The notes: a model not told the origin generated them from the letters alone. Shown: positions 17,034 through 25,999, counted from the stretch's first letter. The stretch is DNA of 64,000 nucleotides from Mycobacterium bourgelatii (GCF_010723575.1 NZ_BLKZ01000001.1:1178001-1242000); one strand, 5' to 3'. Numbers and translations are program-made.

Positions 17034-17504
17034 GTGACGGTTCGGGTGACGCTGGCTTCAACGCTCGGACGTCACATCGATGGCGCCTGGTGGCCACGAA
17101 GCGCTGCCATTGGACGGGAACTTCCCCAGCTGGTCACGCTCTTGGGCGCACGTCTGGGGGAGATCGTCGACATCCAGGTCGGTTGGTCGGCGTCGCAGGC
17201 CCCACCAAGGTTGGATGTGCCCGGTTGGGAAGGCATGCAGCAGCACGTGCTGACCATCACTGGCCGCGACGCCAGCGCCAATCTGCTGATAGTCCCTCAT
17301 CGGACCGGTACCGCTTTGGCCGTGATGGTGCTTCGGGTCGCGGCCGGATTGCCGATTTCCCCGTCGCACCTTGACACGCACGCCTGTCGCACCGCCAACG
17401 CCGTCGTGCACGCCGCCCGCATTCAACGTGAACTGCACGTGGGGCGGCTGGCCAACGTCCCGGCGGACGCCGCGTCCTCGACCCCGAAAGTCACAGGGCT
17501 ATAA
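17034..17504 (+). CDS. DUF5994 family protein
   Basis: The ~156-aa protein matches the pattern of DUF5994, with an N-terminal strand followed by HIDGAWWPRSAAIGRELPQLVTLLGARLG and a later ANLLIVPHRTGTALAVMVLRVA segment. This family is common in mycobacteria and other actinobacteria and has no established function. Three in-frame GTG codons (17001, 17019, 17034) could start it; 17034 is chosen because recognisable family sequence begins right after it and a GGATCGGA stretch lies upstream. It stands alone between a leftward amine oxidase and a rightward hydrolase. Confidence 0.72.
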   Translation: MTVRVTLASTLGRHIDGAWWPRSAAIGRELPQLVTLLGARLGEIVDIQVGWSASQAPPRLDVPGWEGMQQHVLTITGRDASANLLIVPHRTGTALAVMVLRVAAGLPISPSHLDTHACRTANAVVHAARIQRELHVGRLANVPADAASSTPKVTGL

Positions 17505-17541
17505 CAGACTCGGTGTCGCCGCACCTACCCGTCTCGCATCT

Positions 17542-17559
17542 CTTTACGTTCAGGTAAAG
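17542..17559. promoter_or_regulatory. Inverted repeat upstream of the hpx-like gene
   Basis: CTTTAC-GTTCAG-GTAAAG is a perfect 6-bp-arm inverted repeat with a 6-bp spacer, 50 bp before the ATG of the downstream hydrolase. Its size and place fit a regulator operator. The regulator is not identified. Confidence 0.42.
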
Positions 17560-17609
17560 TCGGCGATCCAGAGTGCGGCAACGAGGCCGCGTTCAAAAGG
17601 GGAGCGGCG

Positions 17610-18581
17610 ATGAATGCTCGGATGTCCCAGGTCAGTGTTTCGTGTCCGGCGCCGGATGCATTGCCGCCCAGTCAGACCCTGAAGGTCCGCGCTGCGGATG
17701 GTACCCAGCTCCACACCCAGGTGTTCGGCCCCGCCGACGGATACCCGATCGTATTGACCCACGGAATCGTGTGCGCTTCCCGGGCCTGGGCCCACCAGAT
17801 CGCCGACTTGTCGTCCGAATACCGGGTGATCGCGTTCGACCACCGCGGTCACGGCCAAAGCAGCATTCCGCGAAAGGGCAGCTACACCCTCAAACACCTT
17901 GCGTCCGACCTGGATTGCGTGCTTGACGCAACGTTGGCTCCGCACGAGCGCGCGGTGATCGCCGGACATTCGATGGGCGGAATCACGATCGCCGCCTGGT
18001 CGCACCGCTACCGCCACAAGGTGCCCCGGCGTGCCGACGCCGTCGCAATGATCAACACCACCACCGGGGATCTGCTGCGCCAGTTGAAACTGCTGCCGGT
18101 GCCGCGCGGGTTGTCACCAGCGCGGGTCCTGGCCGGTCGCAAGCTGATCAGCACTTTTGGTGGTATCCCGATCCCGGGAGCGGTCCGGATTCCGACGCGC
18201 TACCTGATCGCGATGATGGCCGTCGCCGCCGACGCCGAAAAGAGCGCGGCGCAGTTGGTCTATGAGTTGTTCGCCGAGACCTCGGCCGCCGGGCGCGGTG
18301 GTTGCGCGAAGATGCTCGTCGAAGAGCTGGGCACGGGCTACTTGAACCTGGAAGGCTTGACAGTGCCGACGCTGGTCATCGGCAGCCAGCGGGATCGGCT
18401 CACCCCGATCGCCGCAGCGCGGCACATCGCCAAGACCGCCCCCAACGTCATCGACTTGGTCGAGTTGCCCGGTGGCCACTGCTCGATGTTGGAACAGCCA
18501 CATGAGGTGAATCGCCACCTGCGTGCCCTAGCACAGATGTCGGCGACCCGGCACGGTTCGGTCCACCGGATCAGCTCATAA
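17610..18581 (+). CDS. hpx: Alpha/beta hydrolase, Hpx (non-haem haloperoxidase)-like
   Basis: The 323-aa protein has an alpha/beta-hydrolase fold: oxyanion HGIVCASRAW (~51), DHRGHGQS (~76), nucleophile elbow AGHSMGG (~113), acid in GSQRDRLTP (~260) and catalytic His in LPGGHCSML (~289). It corresponds by position and orientation to Rv3171c (hpx). The haloperoxidase name is historical for this fold; an esterase or hydrolase role is as likely. ATG 17610 follows AAAAGGGGAG; a second in-frame ATG lies 4 codons later. It is convergent with aofH, whose stop lies 6 bp beyond. Confidence 0.8.
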   Translation: MNARMSQVSVSCPAPDALPPSQTLKVRAADGTQLHTQVFGPADGYPIVLTHGIVCASRAWAHQIADLSSEYRVIAFDHRGHGQSSIPRKGSYTLKHLASDLDCVLDATLAPHERAVIAGHSMGGITIAAWSHRYRHKVPRRADAVAMINTTTGDLLRQLKLLPVPRGLSPARVLAGRKLISTFGGIPIPGAVRIPTRYLIAMMAVAADAEKSAAQLVYELFAETSAAGRGGCAKMLVEELGTGYLNLEGLTVPTLVIGSQRDRLTPIAAARHIAKTAPNVIDLVELPGGHCSMLEQPHEVNRHLRALAQMSATRHGSVHRISS

Positions 18582-18587
18582 CAGGGC

Positions 18588-19934
18588 TTATAGCAAGGCG
18601 CTGACCGCGCCGGCCGCCCGCTGACCGGACCGGACCGCACCGTCAAAGTATCCGGTCCATTCGTCCGCGGTTTCCGTCCCAGCCCAATGGATGGGCCCGA
18701 CGGGTGCGCGCAGCCACCGGCCGTATCTGGTCCAAGACCCCGGCGGTACCGCCGCGGTCGGCCCGCCCGGCGCGAATTCCTCAGTGCCCCAGCGTTGGTC
18801 GGCATAGTCGAGCGGGGTCAGCGCCTCGTCGCCGAACACCGCGGCAAAGCAGCGCAACGCCTCACGTCGGCGCTGCTCGGCGGGAAGCGAGTCGAAGGTG
18901 CGCGAGTCGACGAATCCCAGCAAGAGGCCGGGCCCGTCGTCGTGCGGGCTGAGGTCGAAGGTGATGAACACCGGGCCCTGGTCGGACAGGGTCTGACCGG
19001 AGTAACCATTGGAACGCCAGAACGGCTTTTGGTACGCGGCGTAGGCCTTGCTCAACCGACCCTGCGGCCAGTTCTTGGCGAGCTGGTCGTACTCCGGTGG
19101 GAGCGGGGGACTGAACTCGATGGCGGCGCGGTGCGCCGGGGGGATCGCGACGATGACGAAGCCCGCCTCGGCCTGGCCTCGATCGGTCGTGATCGTCACG
19201 CCGGCTCCGTGCCGCTCGATGCGCCGGACCGGTGCGTTGAGCACGACACGGTCGCCGAGTTCGGCCGCCATGGCGAGGGGGATCTGCTGCGTGCCGCCCG
19301 GGAAGTGGTCCTGCTGCGCGCCGTTTTCGGTGTCGAGCAACCGGTCCAGTCCACCGGCGGCGCGGATGTAGCGCGCGGCGTGCAGCATCGACACATCCTC
19401 GGGCTCGCAGCCCCACGTCACCCTGCTCATGATCGCCATCAGGTCATGCGAGCTCGCCGTCGCCTTCACCATGCGCAACCACTCCCGCAACGACACCGCG
19501 TCGAGGTGGTGGGCTTCCGGTGCGTCCCAGGGAGCGTCGATCGGAACGTCGCGGCAGATCCTGGCGAGTTGCCACTGCAGCCGGCCGATGTCGACCAGGC
19601 CGAGCAGCGACAGCCGCGGAATGGTGCCGCTGTACGAGCGCGACGCGCCGCGCCAGCGGATCACATTCTTGCCCGTGTGGCGCGTCGGGGCGGTGGGAAT
19701 CTGGAGTTCGGCTGCCAGCTTCAGGACGGCATCCTGGGTGGGGCCGACAAAGGATCCGCCCAAGTCGATTGGCAGGCCAGCGACGGTGCCGGTGAAGGAG
19801 CGACCGCCCACGCGGTCGCGGCCCTCAAGCACCACTACGTCATGACCTTGTCGCGACAGTTCTCGTGCCGCGGCCAATCCGGCGAAGCCGGCACCCACCA
19901 CGACGACGTCGACAGTCCACGGCGGGTTCGTCAC
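18588..19934 (-). CDS. aofH: Flavin-containing monoamine oxidase
   Basis: The 448-aa length equals that of M. tuberculosis AofH (Rv3170) as remembered. The FAD-binding N-terminus VVVVGAGFAGLAAARELSRQGHDV is followed by EGRDRVGGRSFTG. The C-terminal FAD-contact region reads PVGPIHWAGTETADEWTGYFDGAVRSGQRAA. It is a cytosolic or peripheral enzyme without a signal peptide, expected to oxidise primary amines to aldehydes with H2O2 release. The start is a GTG (MTNPPWTVDVVVVG). In M. tuberculosis it follows Rv3168-Rv3169; here a rightward LLM oxidoreductase gene separates it from them. Confidence 0.9.
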   Translation of the reverse strand: MTNPPWTVDVVVVGAGFAGLAAARELSRQGHDVVVLEGRDRVGGRSFTGTVAGLPIDLGGSFVGPTQDAVLKLAAELQIPTAPTRHTGKNVIRWRGASRSYSGTIPRLSLLGLVDIGRLQWQLARICRDVPIDAPWDAPEAHHLDAVSLREWLRMVKATASSHDLMAIMSRVTWGCEPEDVSMLHAARYIRAAGGLDRLLDTENGAQQDHFPGGTQQIPLAMAAELGDRVVLNAPVRRIERHGAGVTITTDRGQAEAGFVIVAIPPAHRAAIEFSPPLPPEYDQLAKNWPQGRLSKAYAAYQKPFWRSNGYSGQTLSDQGPVFITFDLSPHDDGPGLLLGFVDSRTFDSLPAEQRRREALRCFAAVFGDEALTPLDYADQRWGTEEFAPGGPTAAVPPGSWTRYGRWLRAPVGPIHWAGTETADEWTGYFDGAVRSGQRAAGAVSALL

Positions 19935-20006
19935 GCCCTCTAGTCAACATCATTTGGACGGCTCTCCCTAGGATGAATTTGATTTCCGAAAACCGGAGGC
20001 GGTGCG

Positions 20007-20990
20007 TTGAAAGTCTTGACAGCCCTGTATGGGCTCGCCGATGCGGCCGATAACGCAAGGGCGTTGCGTGACGCCGGCGTGCACGGCGTCGCAACCTTCG
20101 AAGGGCCGCACGACGTGTTCGCTCCGCTGACGCTGGCGGCGACGGTGGGCGGGCTCGACTTGATGACGAATGTGGCGATCGCTTTTCCGCGCAACCCCAT
20201 TCATCTGGCGCATCAGGCCAACGACCATCAGTTGCTCTCCGGCGGTCGGTTCCGCCTCGGGCTCGGCACCCAGATCCGTCCGCAGATCGAGAAGCGGTTC
20301 GGGGCGCAGTTCGACAACCCGGTGGGTCGTATGGTTGAGCTGATCGCCGCCCTGCGCGCGATCTTCGAGGCGTGGAACACCGGATCCCGCTTGAACTTTC
20401 GCGGTGACTATTACCGACACACGTTGATGACGCCGACCTTTGATCCCGGCCCGAATCCCTATGGCCCACCGCCGATCTATGTGGGTGCGTTGGGGCCCAA
20501 GCTAACCCGCGCCACGGCGCAGCACGCCGACGGACTATTGGTAATGCCGTTCGGCTCCAAGCGTTTTCTGCACGACAGCACCATGCCCGCGGTGCGCGAA
20601 GGTCTTGCGGCCGGCGGGCGTCGGGCCGACGAGTTCGTCATCATCCCCGAAATCATCGTGTCGTCGGACGATCCGGATGCCATCGCGAGCACCCGACGGC
20701 TGTTGGCGTTCTACGGCTCGACACCGGCATATCGGCCAGTGCTGGCCGCGCACGGCTGGGAAGAGTTGCAGCCCGAGCTGAATGCGATGTCCAAACAAGG
20801 CCGTTGGCACGAGATGGCCGACCTGATCGACGACGAGATGCTGCATACCCTGGCGGGCTGCGGCGCCCCTGCCGACATCGCGGCGTATGTCCGCGACCGC
20901 GTGGAGGGCGTCGCCGACACTGTCTTCCTGTACCAGCCGACGCCAATCGCCCTGTCGACGCTGGCGGAAGTTGTTGACCTGCTGCGCTAG
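20007..20990 (+). CDS. LLM-class (F420- or FMN-dependent) oxidoreductase
   Basis: The 327-aa protein has a luciferase-like monooxygenase TIM barrel: LMTNVAIAFPRNPIHLAHQANDHQLLSGGRFRLGLGTQ (60-100), then a GGDYY-like FRGDYYRHTLMTP segment and PPIYVGALGPKLTRATAQHADGLLVMPFGS. In mycobacteria most such proteins use cofactor F420, but FMN is possible. The start is TTG 20007, supported by GGAGG 7 nt upstream. The 3' end overlaps the end of the convergent Rv3169-like gene by 4 bp. It interrupts the Rv3168-Rv3169-aofH order known from M. tuberculosis. Confidence 0.87.
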   Translation: MKVLTALYGLADAADNARALRDAGVHGVATFEGPHDVFAPLTLAATVGGLDLMTNVAIAFPRNPIHLAHQANDHQLLSGGRFRLGLGTQIRPQIEKRFGAQFDNPVGRMVELIAALRAIFEAWNTGSRLNFRGDYYRHTLMTPTFDPGPNPYGPPPIYVGALGPKLTRATAQHADGLLVMPFGSKRFLHDSTMPAVREGLAAGGRRADEFVIIPEIIVSSDDPDAIASTRRLLAFYGSTPAYRPVLAAHGWEELQPELNAMSKQGRWHEMADLIDDEMLHTLAGCGAPADIAAYVRDRVEGVADTVFLYQPTPIALSTLAEVVDLLR

Positions 20991-22102
20991 GGCGCGACGG
21001 TCAACCAGTCCTTGAATCCCGAAGGGTCGTGGCGTCCCAACGCACCGTGCTCGTACAGGCCCCAGCCTTCCACCGGATCCGCGTCCCCCTCGCGGCATAC
21101 CGCGCGGCCCACATGGTCGATCACCCCGAAGCCGGACCGGCCGATGATCGCCGGGTCGGTCATGTCGTAGGTCAACCGCTCGACGAATTTCTCGCCCTTC
21201 CACACCCCGTGCAGCCAATCCGAATCGCCGCCGTAGCCGCCGCCGACGTGGATCGGCACCGGCAGCTTCGATTCCACGTCGAAGTGCACGGGGCTGCCGT
21301 CGGGTGTAGTCGCTTCGATGGTCGCTCCGGTCGGGATGCGGGTGCCGGAACGGTAGTGGATCTTGACGTGGGGCCAACCCAATTGCTCGACCCGGCCGTC
21401 GCGCCAGACCCGGGTGCAGTCATTGAGCGAGCGGAACCCGTTGGGCTCCTCCTGGATGATCAGCACGATCGCGAAGTCGTCGAACGCCATCGGCACGTAC
21501 AGCCACCACATGCCCTCGAACGGGGGATCGGCCGGCCGGCCGGCGGGTTCGGGCTCGCCGATGGGCCGGATGCCCCAGGACCGGTCGCGGCTGCCTATCC
21601 ACGTCGCGGGGTCGACCTTGATCTCTTCGTCGTCGACAACGATGCGACCCGACCAGCTGCCCAGTTGCGCGAACCGCTGTGCGTTCAAGGTCACCCGGTT
21701 GCCCGACCGCAAAATGTGCGGCTGCTCCTGGACGACGTTGAAAAGACCGTCCCAGGTGAGATCGGCTGCGATGCCTTCGGTTTCGTCGAGCACGATGCGG
21801 ATTTTGCGCAACGGCTCGATGACCTCGACGCGATAGCCGTTGACGTGCTGGTTGAGCCGGTCCTGGTCGATCGCGTCCGAAAGGTGGACCGCGGTTTGGG
21901 TATCTCCGCGTCGGACGAGGAAGAACGCGTCCTTGACTCCGAGGTTGGGGTAGTAGCCGATGCCGGTGATCACGAAGATGTTCCCGGTGCGGTCGTGGGC
22001 GTTGAAGTAGGAGCGGTCGTAGAAGTTGCGGTCGGACGACCCGGGCCAGGCGATCGGCTGAGGGATCTGGTGTACCGGGTATTCGTCTAGTGGCCCGAGC
22101 AT
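20987..22102 (-). CDS. Conserved hypothetical protein, Rv3169-like
   Basis: The 371-aa soluble protein corresponds in place, strand and size to Rv3169. Visible features are an N-terminal MLGPLDEYPVHQIPQPIAW, many Trp/Asp-rich stretches (SSDRNFYDRSYFNAHDRTG, EGMWWLYVPMAFDDFA) and no membrane segments. This resembles the tocopherol-cyclase/AttH-like carotenoid-hydratase beta-barrel group, but I cannot confirm that. Its start ATG (22100-22102) overlaps the TAA of the upstream phosphotransferase gene, so the two are translationally coupled and probably act together. Confidence 0.83.
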   Translation of the reverse strand: MLGPLDEYPVHQIPQPIAWPGSSDRNFYDRSYFNAHDRTGNIFVITGIGYYPNLGVKDAFFLVRRGDTQTAVHLSDAIDQDRLNQHVNGYRVEVIEPLRKIRIVLDETEGIAADLTWDGLFNVVQEQPHILRSGNRVTLNAQRFAQLGSWSGRIVVDDEEIKVDPATWIGSRDRSWGIRPIGEPEPAGRPADPPFEGMWWLYVPMAFDDFAIVLIIQEEPNGFRSLNDCTRVWRDGRVEQLGWPHVKIHYRSGTRIPTGATIEATTPDGSPVHFDVESKLPVPIHVGGGYGGDSDWLHGVWKGEKFVERLTYDMTDPAIIGRSGFGVIDHVGRAVCREGDADPVEGWGLYEHGALGRHDPSGFKDWLTVAP

Positions 22103-23232
22103 TACTGATCCTCTCCGATAAGGCGTTTCATCAACCCGGCGTGGTAGAACAACGACTCCACGTCGTCGGGTTTCTCGGCTTCGCCGAAGTGCACCCGCCG
22201 CGCACCGGTACGCATGAACACACACGCCCACATCACCCCGGCGTAGGCGTAAAACCAACGCAGGTCATCGAGTTCCACGCCGGTGAGTTGCTGATACGTG
22301 GCGCGAACGTCGTCCTCACGCATCACGTCGGGTAGACCCGGCAGCGTCGCCAGGCCGGCCAGTTCTTCAAAGACCTTGTGGGCATAAATCATCCACGCGA
22401 CGTCGAGCTCCCGCGGACCCAGCGTCACCATCTCCCAGTCCAGCACCGCCACCGGTTCGAAGTCGCGGTACAAGACGTTGCCCACCCGTGCATCGCCCCA
22501 CAACAGGGCCGGTTCGCGCGCATCGGCCGCTGTCGGCCAATTGTCCTGCAGCCATTCGAAACTGCGCTCCACCAACGGTGAGCGCCCGATGTCCGGGACG
22601 GCGAAGTCGTACCAAGACCGCACCCAGCCGAAGTGTCTGCGCAGCGCGGTTTCACCGGTCAGGCCTTCGGTAAGGAAACCGAATGTCTGCTCGGCGTTCG
22701 GAATTGAATGCAATTTGGCCAGAATTGCGACCGAGGCGTCCTGCAGTTGGCGTCGCTCCTCGGCGGGCGCATCGGCAAACCAGTTGCCGCCGAACGTGTA
22801 TGGCATCACGTCCGGCGGCACCACGCCGTCGACGTAGTCCATCAAGAAGAACGGCGCCCCTAGGACATCCCCGGTGTTTTCGATCCAGCGCACCCGCGGG
22901 ACGGGCACATCGGTGAGTTCTGCCACTTGCCGGATGACTTCGAATTGGTGGTCGAGCCGATAGCTGGGGAACACCGGCACGTCCTGAGCGGTGGGCGCCA
23001 CCCGGGCCACCAGCTTCTGCTCCACCGGCTGCCCGTTTTCTTCCCAACGGGCGGTCAGGATGATCGTTTCCGACGACATGCCCGTCGAGTCGATGCCGCT
23101 CTCCACCGTTATTTCAGGAGCGACGGGCAACACCGTCGACAACCACCGCGACAGCAGGTTGGGTACCGTGCTGGTGTCGCGGCTCGAGCGCTGCATGCGG
23201 CCTATTTCCTCGACCGCCGGTTCATTGGCCAC
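22102..23232 (-). CDS. APH-fold phosphotransferase, Rv3168-like
   Basis: The 376-aa kinase-like protein has an N-lobe (~45-130), then WGDARVGN (~245, equivalent to HGDxxxxN) and LDWE (~266), so catalytic and metal-binding residues are intact. It corresponds to Rv3168, an aminoglycoside-phosphotransferase-fold protein of known structure whose natural substrate is not settled. A small-molecule or acyl-CoA-type substrate is more plausible than an antibiotic. The start is GTG 23232, in a short divergent gap to the TetR gene at 23277. It overlaps the downstream Rv3169-like gene by 1 bp, forming a two-gene unit. Confidence 0.88.
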   Translation of the reverse strand: MANEPAVEEIGRMQRSSRDTSTVPNLLSRWLSTVLPVAPEITVESGIDSTGMSSETIILTARWEENGQPVEQKLVARVAPTAQDVPVFPSYRLDHQFEVIRQVAELTDVPVPRVRWIENTGDVLGAPFFLMDYVDGVVPPDVMPYTFGGNWFADAPAEERRQLQDASVAILAKLHSIPNAEQTFGFLTEGLTGETALRRHFGWVRSWYDFAVPDIGRSPLVERSFEWLQDNWPTAADAREPALLWGDARVGNVLYRDFEPVAVLDWEMVTLGPRELDVAWMIYAHKVFEELAGLATLPGLPDVMREDDVRATYQQLTGVELDDLRWFYAYAGVMWACVFMRTGARRVHFGEAEKPDDVESLFYHAGLMKRLIGEDQ

Positions 23233-23256
23233 AGGTGCTTCCTTCGCGCGGTAATT

Positions 23257-23275
23257 ACGATACGGTAGGTAGCGT
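23257..23275. promoter_or_regulatory. Inverted repeat in the TetR / phosphotransferase divergent promoter
   Basis: ACGATAC-GGTAG-GTAGCGT is an inverted repeat with one mismatch per arm pair, placed between the two divergent starts (23232 leftward and 23277 rightward) and abutting the TetR start. In M. tuberculosis the Rv3167c regulator controls the divergent Rv3168 group, so an operator here is expected. It has not been tested. Confidence 0.5.
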
Positions 23276-23276
23276 T

Positions 23277-23879
23277 ATGAAAGCAGACACGTCTCGCCTT
23301 GACAAGGCCCCCGGTGCCGGGCGGCCGCGGGACCCGCGCATCGACTCTGCCATTCTGGCAGCGACCGCCGAGTTGCTGGTCGAGATCGGCTATTCCAATC
23401 TGAGTCTGGCCGCTGTTGCCGAACGTGCGGGAACCACCAAATCGGCGTTGTACCGGCGCTGGTCGAGCAAGGCGGAGTTGGTGCACGAGGCGGCGTTCCC
23501 CTCGGCGCCCACCGCGCTGGAGGCGCCAGCCGGTGACTTCGCCGCCGACATCCGGATGATGATCGTGGCCGCTCGTGACGTGTTCACCACCCCGGTGGTG
23601 CGGGCAGCCCTGCCCGGCCTGTTGGCCGACATGACCGCCGACAACGAACTGAACGCGCGGGTCATGTCCCGTTTCGCCGACGTGTTCGTCGCCGTGCGGG
23701 TGCGACTGTGCGAAGCCGTCAAACGCGGCGAGGCTCATCCCGATGTCGATCCCGACAGGCTGATCGAGTTGATCGGAGGAGCGACGATGTTGCGGATGCT
23801 GTTGTATCCCGACGACAAACTGGACGACGCCTGGGTGGATCAGACCGCCGCGATCGTGGTGCACGGAGTGACATGCTGA
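23277..23879 (+). CDS. TetR-family transcriptional regulator, Rv3167c-like
   Basis: The 200-aa protein has an N-terminal TetR helix-turn-helix (ILAATAELLVEIGYSNLSLAAVAERAGTTKSALYRRWSSKAELV, residues ~22-70) and an all-helical ligand/dimerisation domain. It is divergent from the Rv3168-like gene, as in M. tuberculosis, where Rv3167c represses its neighbours. The ATG lies only 1 bp after the inverted repeat, so autoregulation is likely. Its 3' end overlaps the SDR gene by 7 bp. Confidence 0.9.
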   Translation: MKADTSRLDKAPGAGRPRDPRIDSAILAATAELLVEIGYSNLSLAAVAERAGTTKSALYRRWSSKAELVHEAAFPSAPTALEAPAGDFAADIRMMIVAARDVFTTPVVRAALPGLLADMTADNELNARVMSRFADVFVAVRVRLCEAVKRGEAHPDVDPDRLIELIGGATMLRMLLYPDDKLDDAWVDQTAAIVVHGVTC

Positions 23880-24709
23880 AGGGTCGAAACGCGATCGTCA
23901 CCGGCGCAAGCCGGGGACTGGGGCGGGCAATCGCACTTGCCCTGGCGGCAGAGGGTGCCGCGGTGGCCGTCGTCGGGCGAACCGAACAGGTGTGGGACGA
24001 GCGGCTGCCGGGCACCATCGGCGAGACCGTGGCCGACATCGAGGCGGCGGGTGGCCGGGCGGTCGCGGTGCGGGCCGACCTGACGGATCGCGAGGACATC
24101 GCGCGCCTGGTAGAAGAATCGCGAAACGCGCTGGGTGCTATCACGATTCTGGTCAACAACGCCGCGTTCACCGCGCCTGGCCGGCCTGGCACCGCCGCGC
24201 CGAAGCCGAACACGAAGTCCGCGAAACCAGGCTGGCCGGGATTCGTCAGTACCCCATTCAGCGCGTACCGGCGGCACTTCGAGATCGCGGTGTTCGCGGC
24301 TTACGAACTCATGCAGCTCGTCAGCCCCGACATGATCACCGCCGGCGGCGGCTCGATCATCAACATCACCTCGATCGCCTCCCGGCTACCCGGCCCCGGG
24401 CCCTACCGCGAGCGTGGCGGCGTCCTGCCCGGCTACGGTGGCTCCAAAGCCGCGCTCGAGCACTTGACTTCCTGCGCCGCCTACGACCTCGCCGACCACA
24501 ACATCGCGGTGAATGCGCTGGCACCCTCCAAGGCGATCATGACACCGGGTTTGTCCTACTACGCCAAGGGATTTGACGAGGTCAGCTCCGCGGACGAATT
24601 CGCGCAGGCGACAGTGCAATTGGCGCAGGTGGACTCCGGCGTGGTCACCGGCCGGACCATCGGGCACCTGCAGGTTCTCGACGGCAGTTTCGCGCCGTTC
24701 AACCCGTGA
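23873..24709 (+). CDS. Short-chain dehydrogenase/reductase (SDR)
   Basis: The 278-aa classical SDR has TGASRGLGRAIA (cofactor, 10-21), NNAA (~91), catalytic Ser in INITSIAS (~156) and a YGGSK motif (Tyr and Lys, ~181). An insertion of ~25 residues follows NNAAFTAPG (proline/lysine-rich, KPNTKSAKPGWPG), longer than usual. The start ATG 23873 overlaps the TetR stop, so the two are co-translated and TetR likely controls it. I do not recall this gene beside Rv3167c in M. tuberculosis. It is convergent with the HNH gene, 3 bp away. Confidence 0.88.
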   Translation: MLKGRNAIVTGASRGLGRAIALALAAEGAAVAVVGRTEQVWDERLPGTIGETVADIEAAGGRAVAVRADLTDREDIARLVEESRNALGAITILVNNAAFTAPGRPGTAAPKPNTKSAKPGWPGFVSTPFSAYRRHFEIAVFAAYELMQLVSPDMITAGGGSIINITSIASRLPGPGPYRERGGVLPGYGGSKAALEHLTSCAAYDLADHNIAVNALAPSKAIMTPGLSYYAKGFDEVSSADEFAQATVQLAQVDSGVVTGRTIGHLQVLDGSFAPFNP

Positions 24710-24712
24710 GCG

Positions 24713-25999
24713 TCAAGCGGCGTGCAGATTGACGAGCTCGACGCCGATCGCGGTCTCCACTTCGCTGACGTCGATAAGTGGGTAGCCGGGCAGCGGTGGC
24801 GCGATGGATAGGTGGCAGGTTCCCGTCGGCGTCTTGAAACGGACGGTGTGTCTACCGTTTTCGTTGCCTGCCGTCACCTGCCAGCCCGGTGCCTCCTTCG
24901 CGTAGTTGCACAGTTCGCACAAGCCGGTGCCGTTGTCCGCGGTCGTCTTTCCGCCGCGCCGGTGTGGCTGTGCGTGGTCGCGATGTCGGATGCGGGCGTC
25001 GCAGTACGGGGTGCGGCAGCGCTGGTCGCGCACGCCGACGAAGTGGGCCAGGCCACGGGGGAACCGTCGAGACCGCGATTCCATCGCCACCAGCGCGCCG
25101 GTGTCAGGTCGGGCGTAGAGCCGCCGCAGCGTGGCCCACGACCGCTTGTCGGCGAGGGCGTTGTCGACCAGGTTGCGCGCCACTTGCGCCGGGATCGGGC
25201 CATGGCCGTCGATCACTGCGGGGCTCGAGTCGTCGCCGAACAACACCTGATCCGACAGCACCAGGTTGAGCGCGACCGGCGTCGCCACATCGGCCGGCGT
25301 GCCGGTGATGCGCTCCATCAGGGTGTCGGCCATCACCTGGCCCCGGCTGCGGCCGTCAGAGGTGGTGTTGGCGGCGCGCGTCAGGGCGGCAAACACGGCG
25401 ACGCCCTTGGCCACGGGCAACAACGCGCTGACCCAGGTCATGGTGTCGGGGGCGGGCCGGATGGTCACGGTGCGGTCCTGCTCGGCCTTGGCCGCACGAT
25501 CGACCACGGCGCGCGGGTCCAGCCGGTAGGCGATGGCCTTGGCCTCCGCTTCCACCCGGCGATCGCCCATCCCCGCCAGCTTGGTCGCGTCCTCGCACAG
25601 TTCCTGATCGAGCTTGCGGCGGTGCTCGACGTCCAGGCAGGCCGACTCCCGCACGATCAAGGTGGCGCGCCACTCCGACAACACTCCGCTTTCCAGGGCG
25701 GCCAAGGTGTGCGGCATCTCGTGGACCAAGGCGCGCGCGAACCCCAGGTGCCGACCGCCGCGAGCGGGGGAGTCGTGCCGGGCCAGGGCGATTTCGCTAC
25801 CCAGACCGCGGCCCCGCTTGGCCGCAGCGACACCGGCGGCGGCCTCGGCGGCCCGTCGGGCGGCGTCGAGTGCCGCCGCCGCGCGTGCCTGTCCGGCCGC
25901 GGCGGCGGACTTGACGCGCTCCAACTCGGTGATGCGCGCGACCAGTTGCGCCTCGTCGGCGTCCGGATCTACCTGCGAAAACATGTCGTGTTCGAACAT
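24713..25999 (-). CDS. 13E12-repeat family HNH endonuclease (DUF222)
   Basis: The protein has 428 aa from ATG 25999. Residues ~15-330 are a DUF222 domain rich in Ala/Arg helices; residues ~345-395 form an HNH region (CRTPYCDARIRHRDHAQP, ADNGTGLCELCNYAKE). 13E12 proteins are repeated in mycobacterial genomes, often LexA-regulated, with presumed DNA nicking or cutting activity. The start ATG lies inside a perfect SOS box, 7 nt after a TAGTAT -10 element, which suggests a leaderless transcript. An upstream GTG (26041) would add 14 residues but would precede the promoter. It is inserted between the TetR/SDR unit and the MoxR operon; the M. tuberculosis order lacks it. Confidence 0.87.
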   Translation of the reverse strand: MFEHDMFSQVDPDADEAQLVARITELERVKSAAAAGQARAAAALDAARRAAEAAAGVAAAKRGRGLGSEIALARHDSPARGGRHLGFARALVHEMPHTLAALESGVLSEWRATLIVRESACLDVEHRRKLDQELCEDATKLAGMGDRRVEAEAKAIAYRLDPRAVVDRAAKAEQDRTVTIRPAPDTMTWVSALLPVAKGVAVFAALTRAANTTSDGRSRGQVMADTLMERITGTPADVATPVALNLVLSDQVLFGDDSSPAVIDGHGPIPAQVARNLVDNALADKRSWATLRRLYARPDTGALVAMESRSRRFPRGLAHFVGVRDQRCRTPYCDARIRHRDHAQPHRRGGKTTADNGTGLCELCNYAKEAPGWQVTAGNENGRHTVRFKTPTGTCHLSIAPPLPGYPLIDVSEVETAIGVELVNLHAA

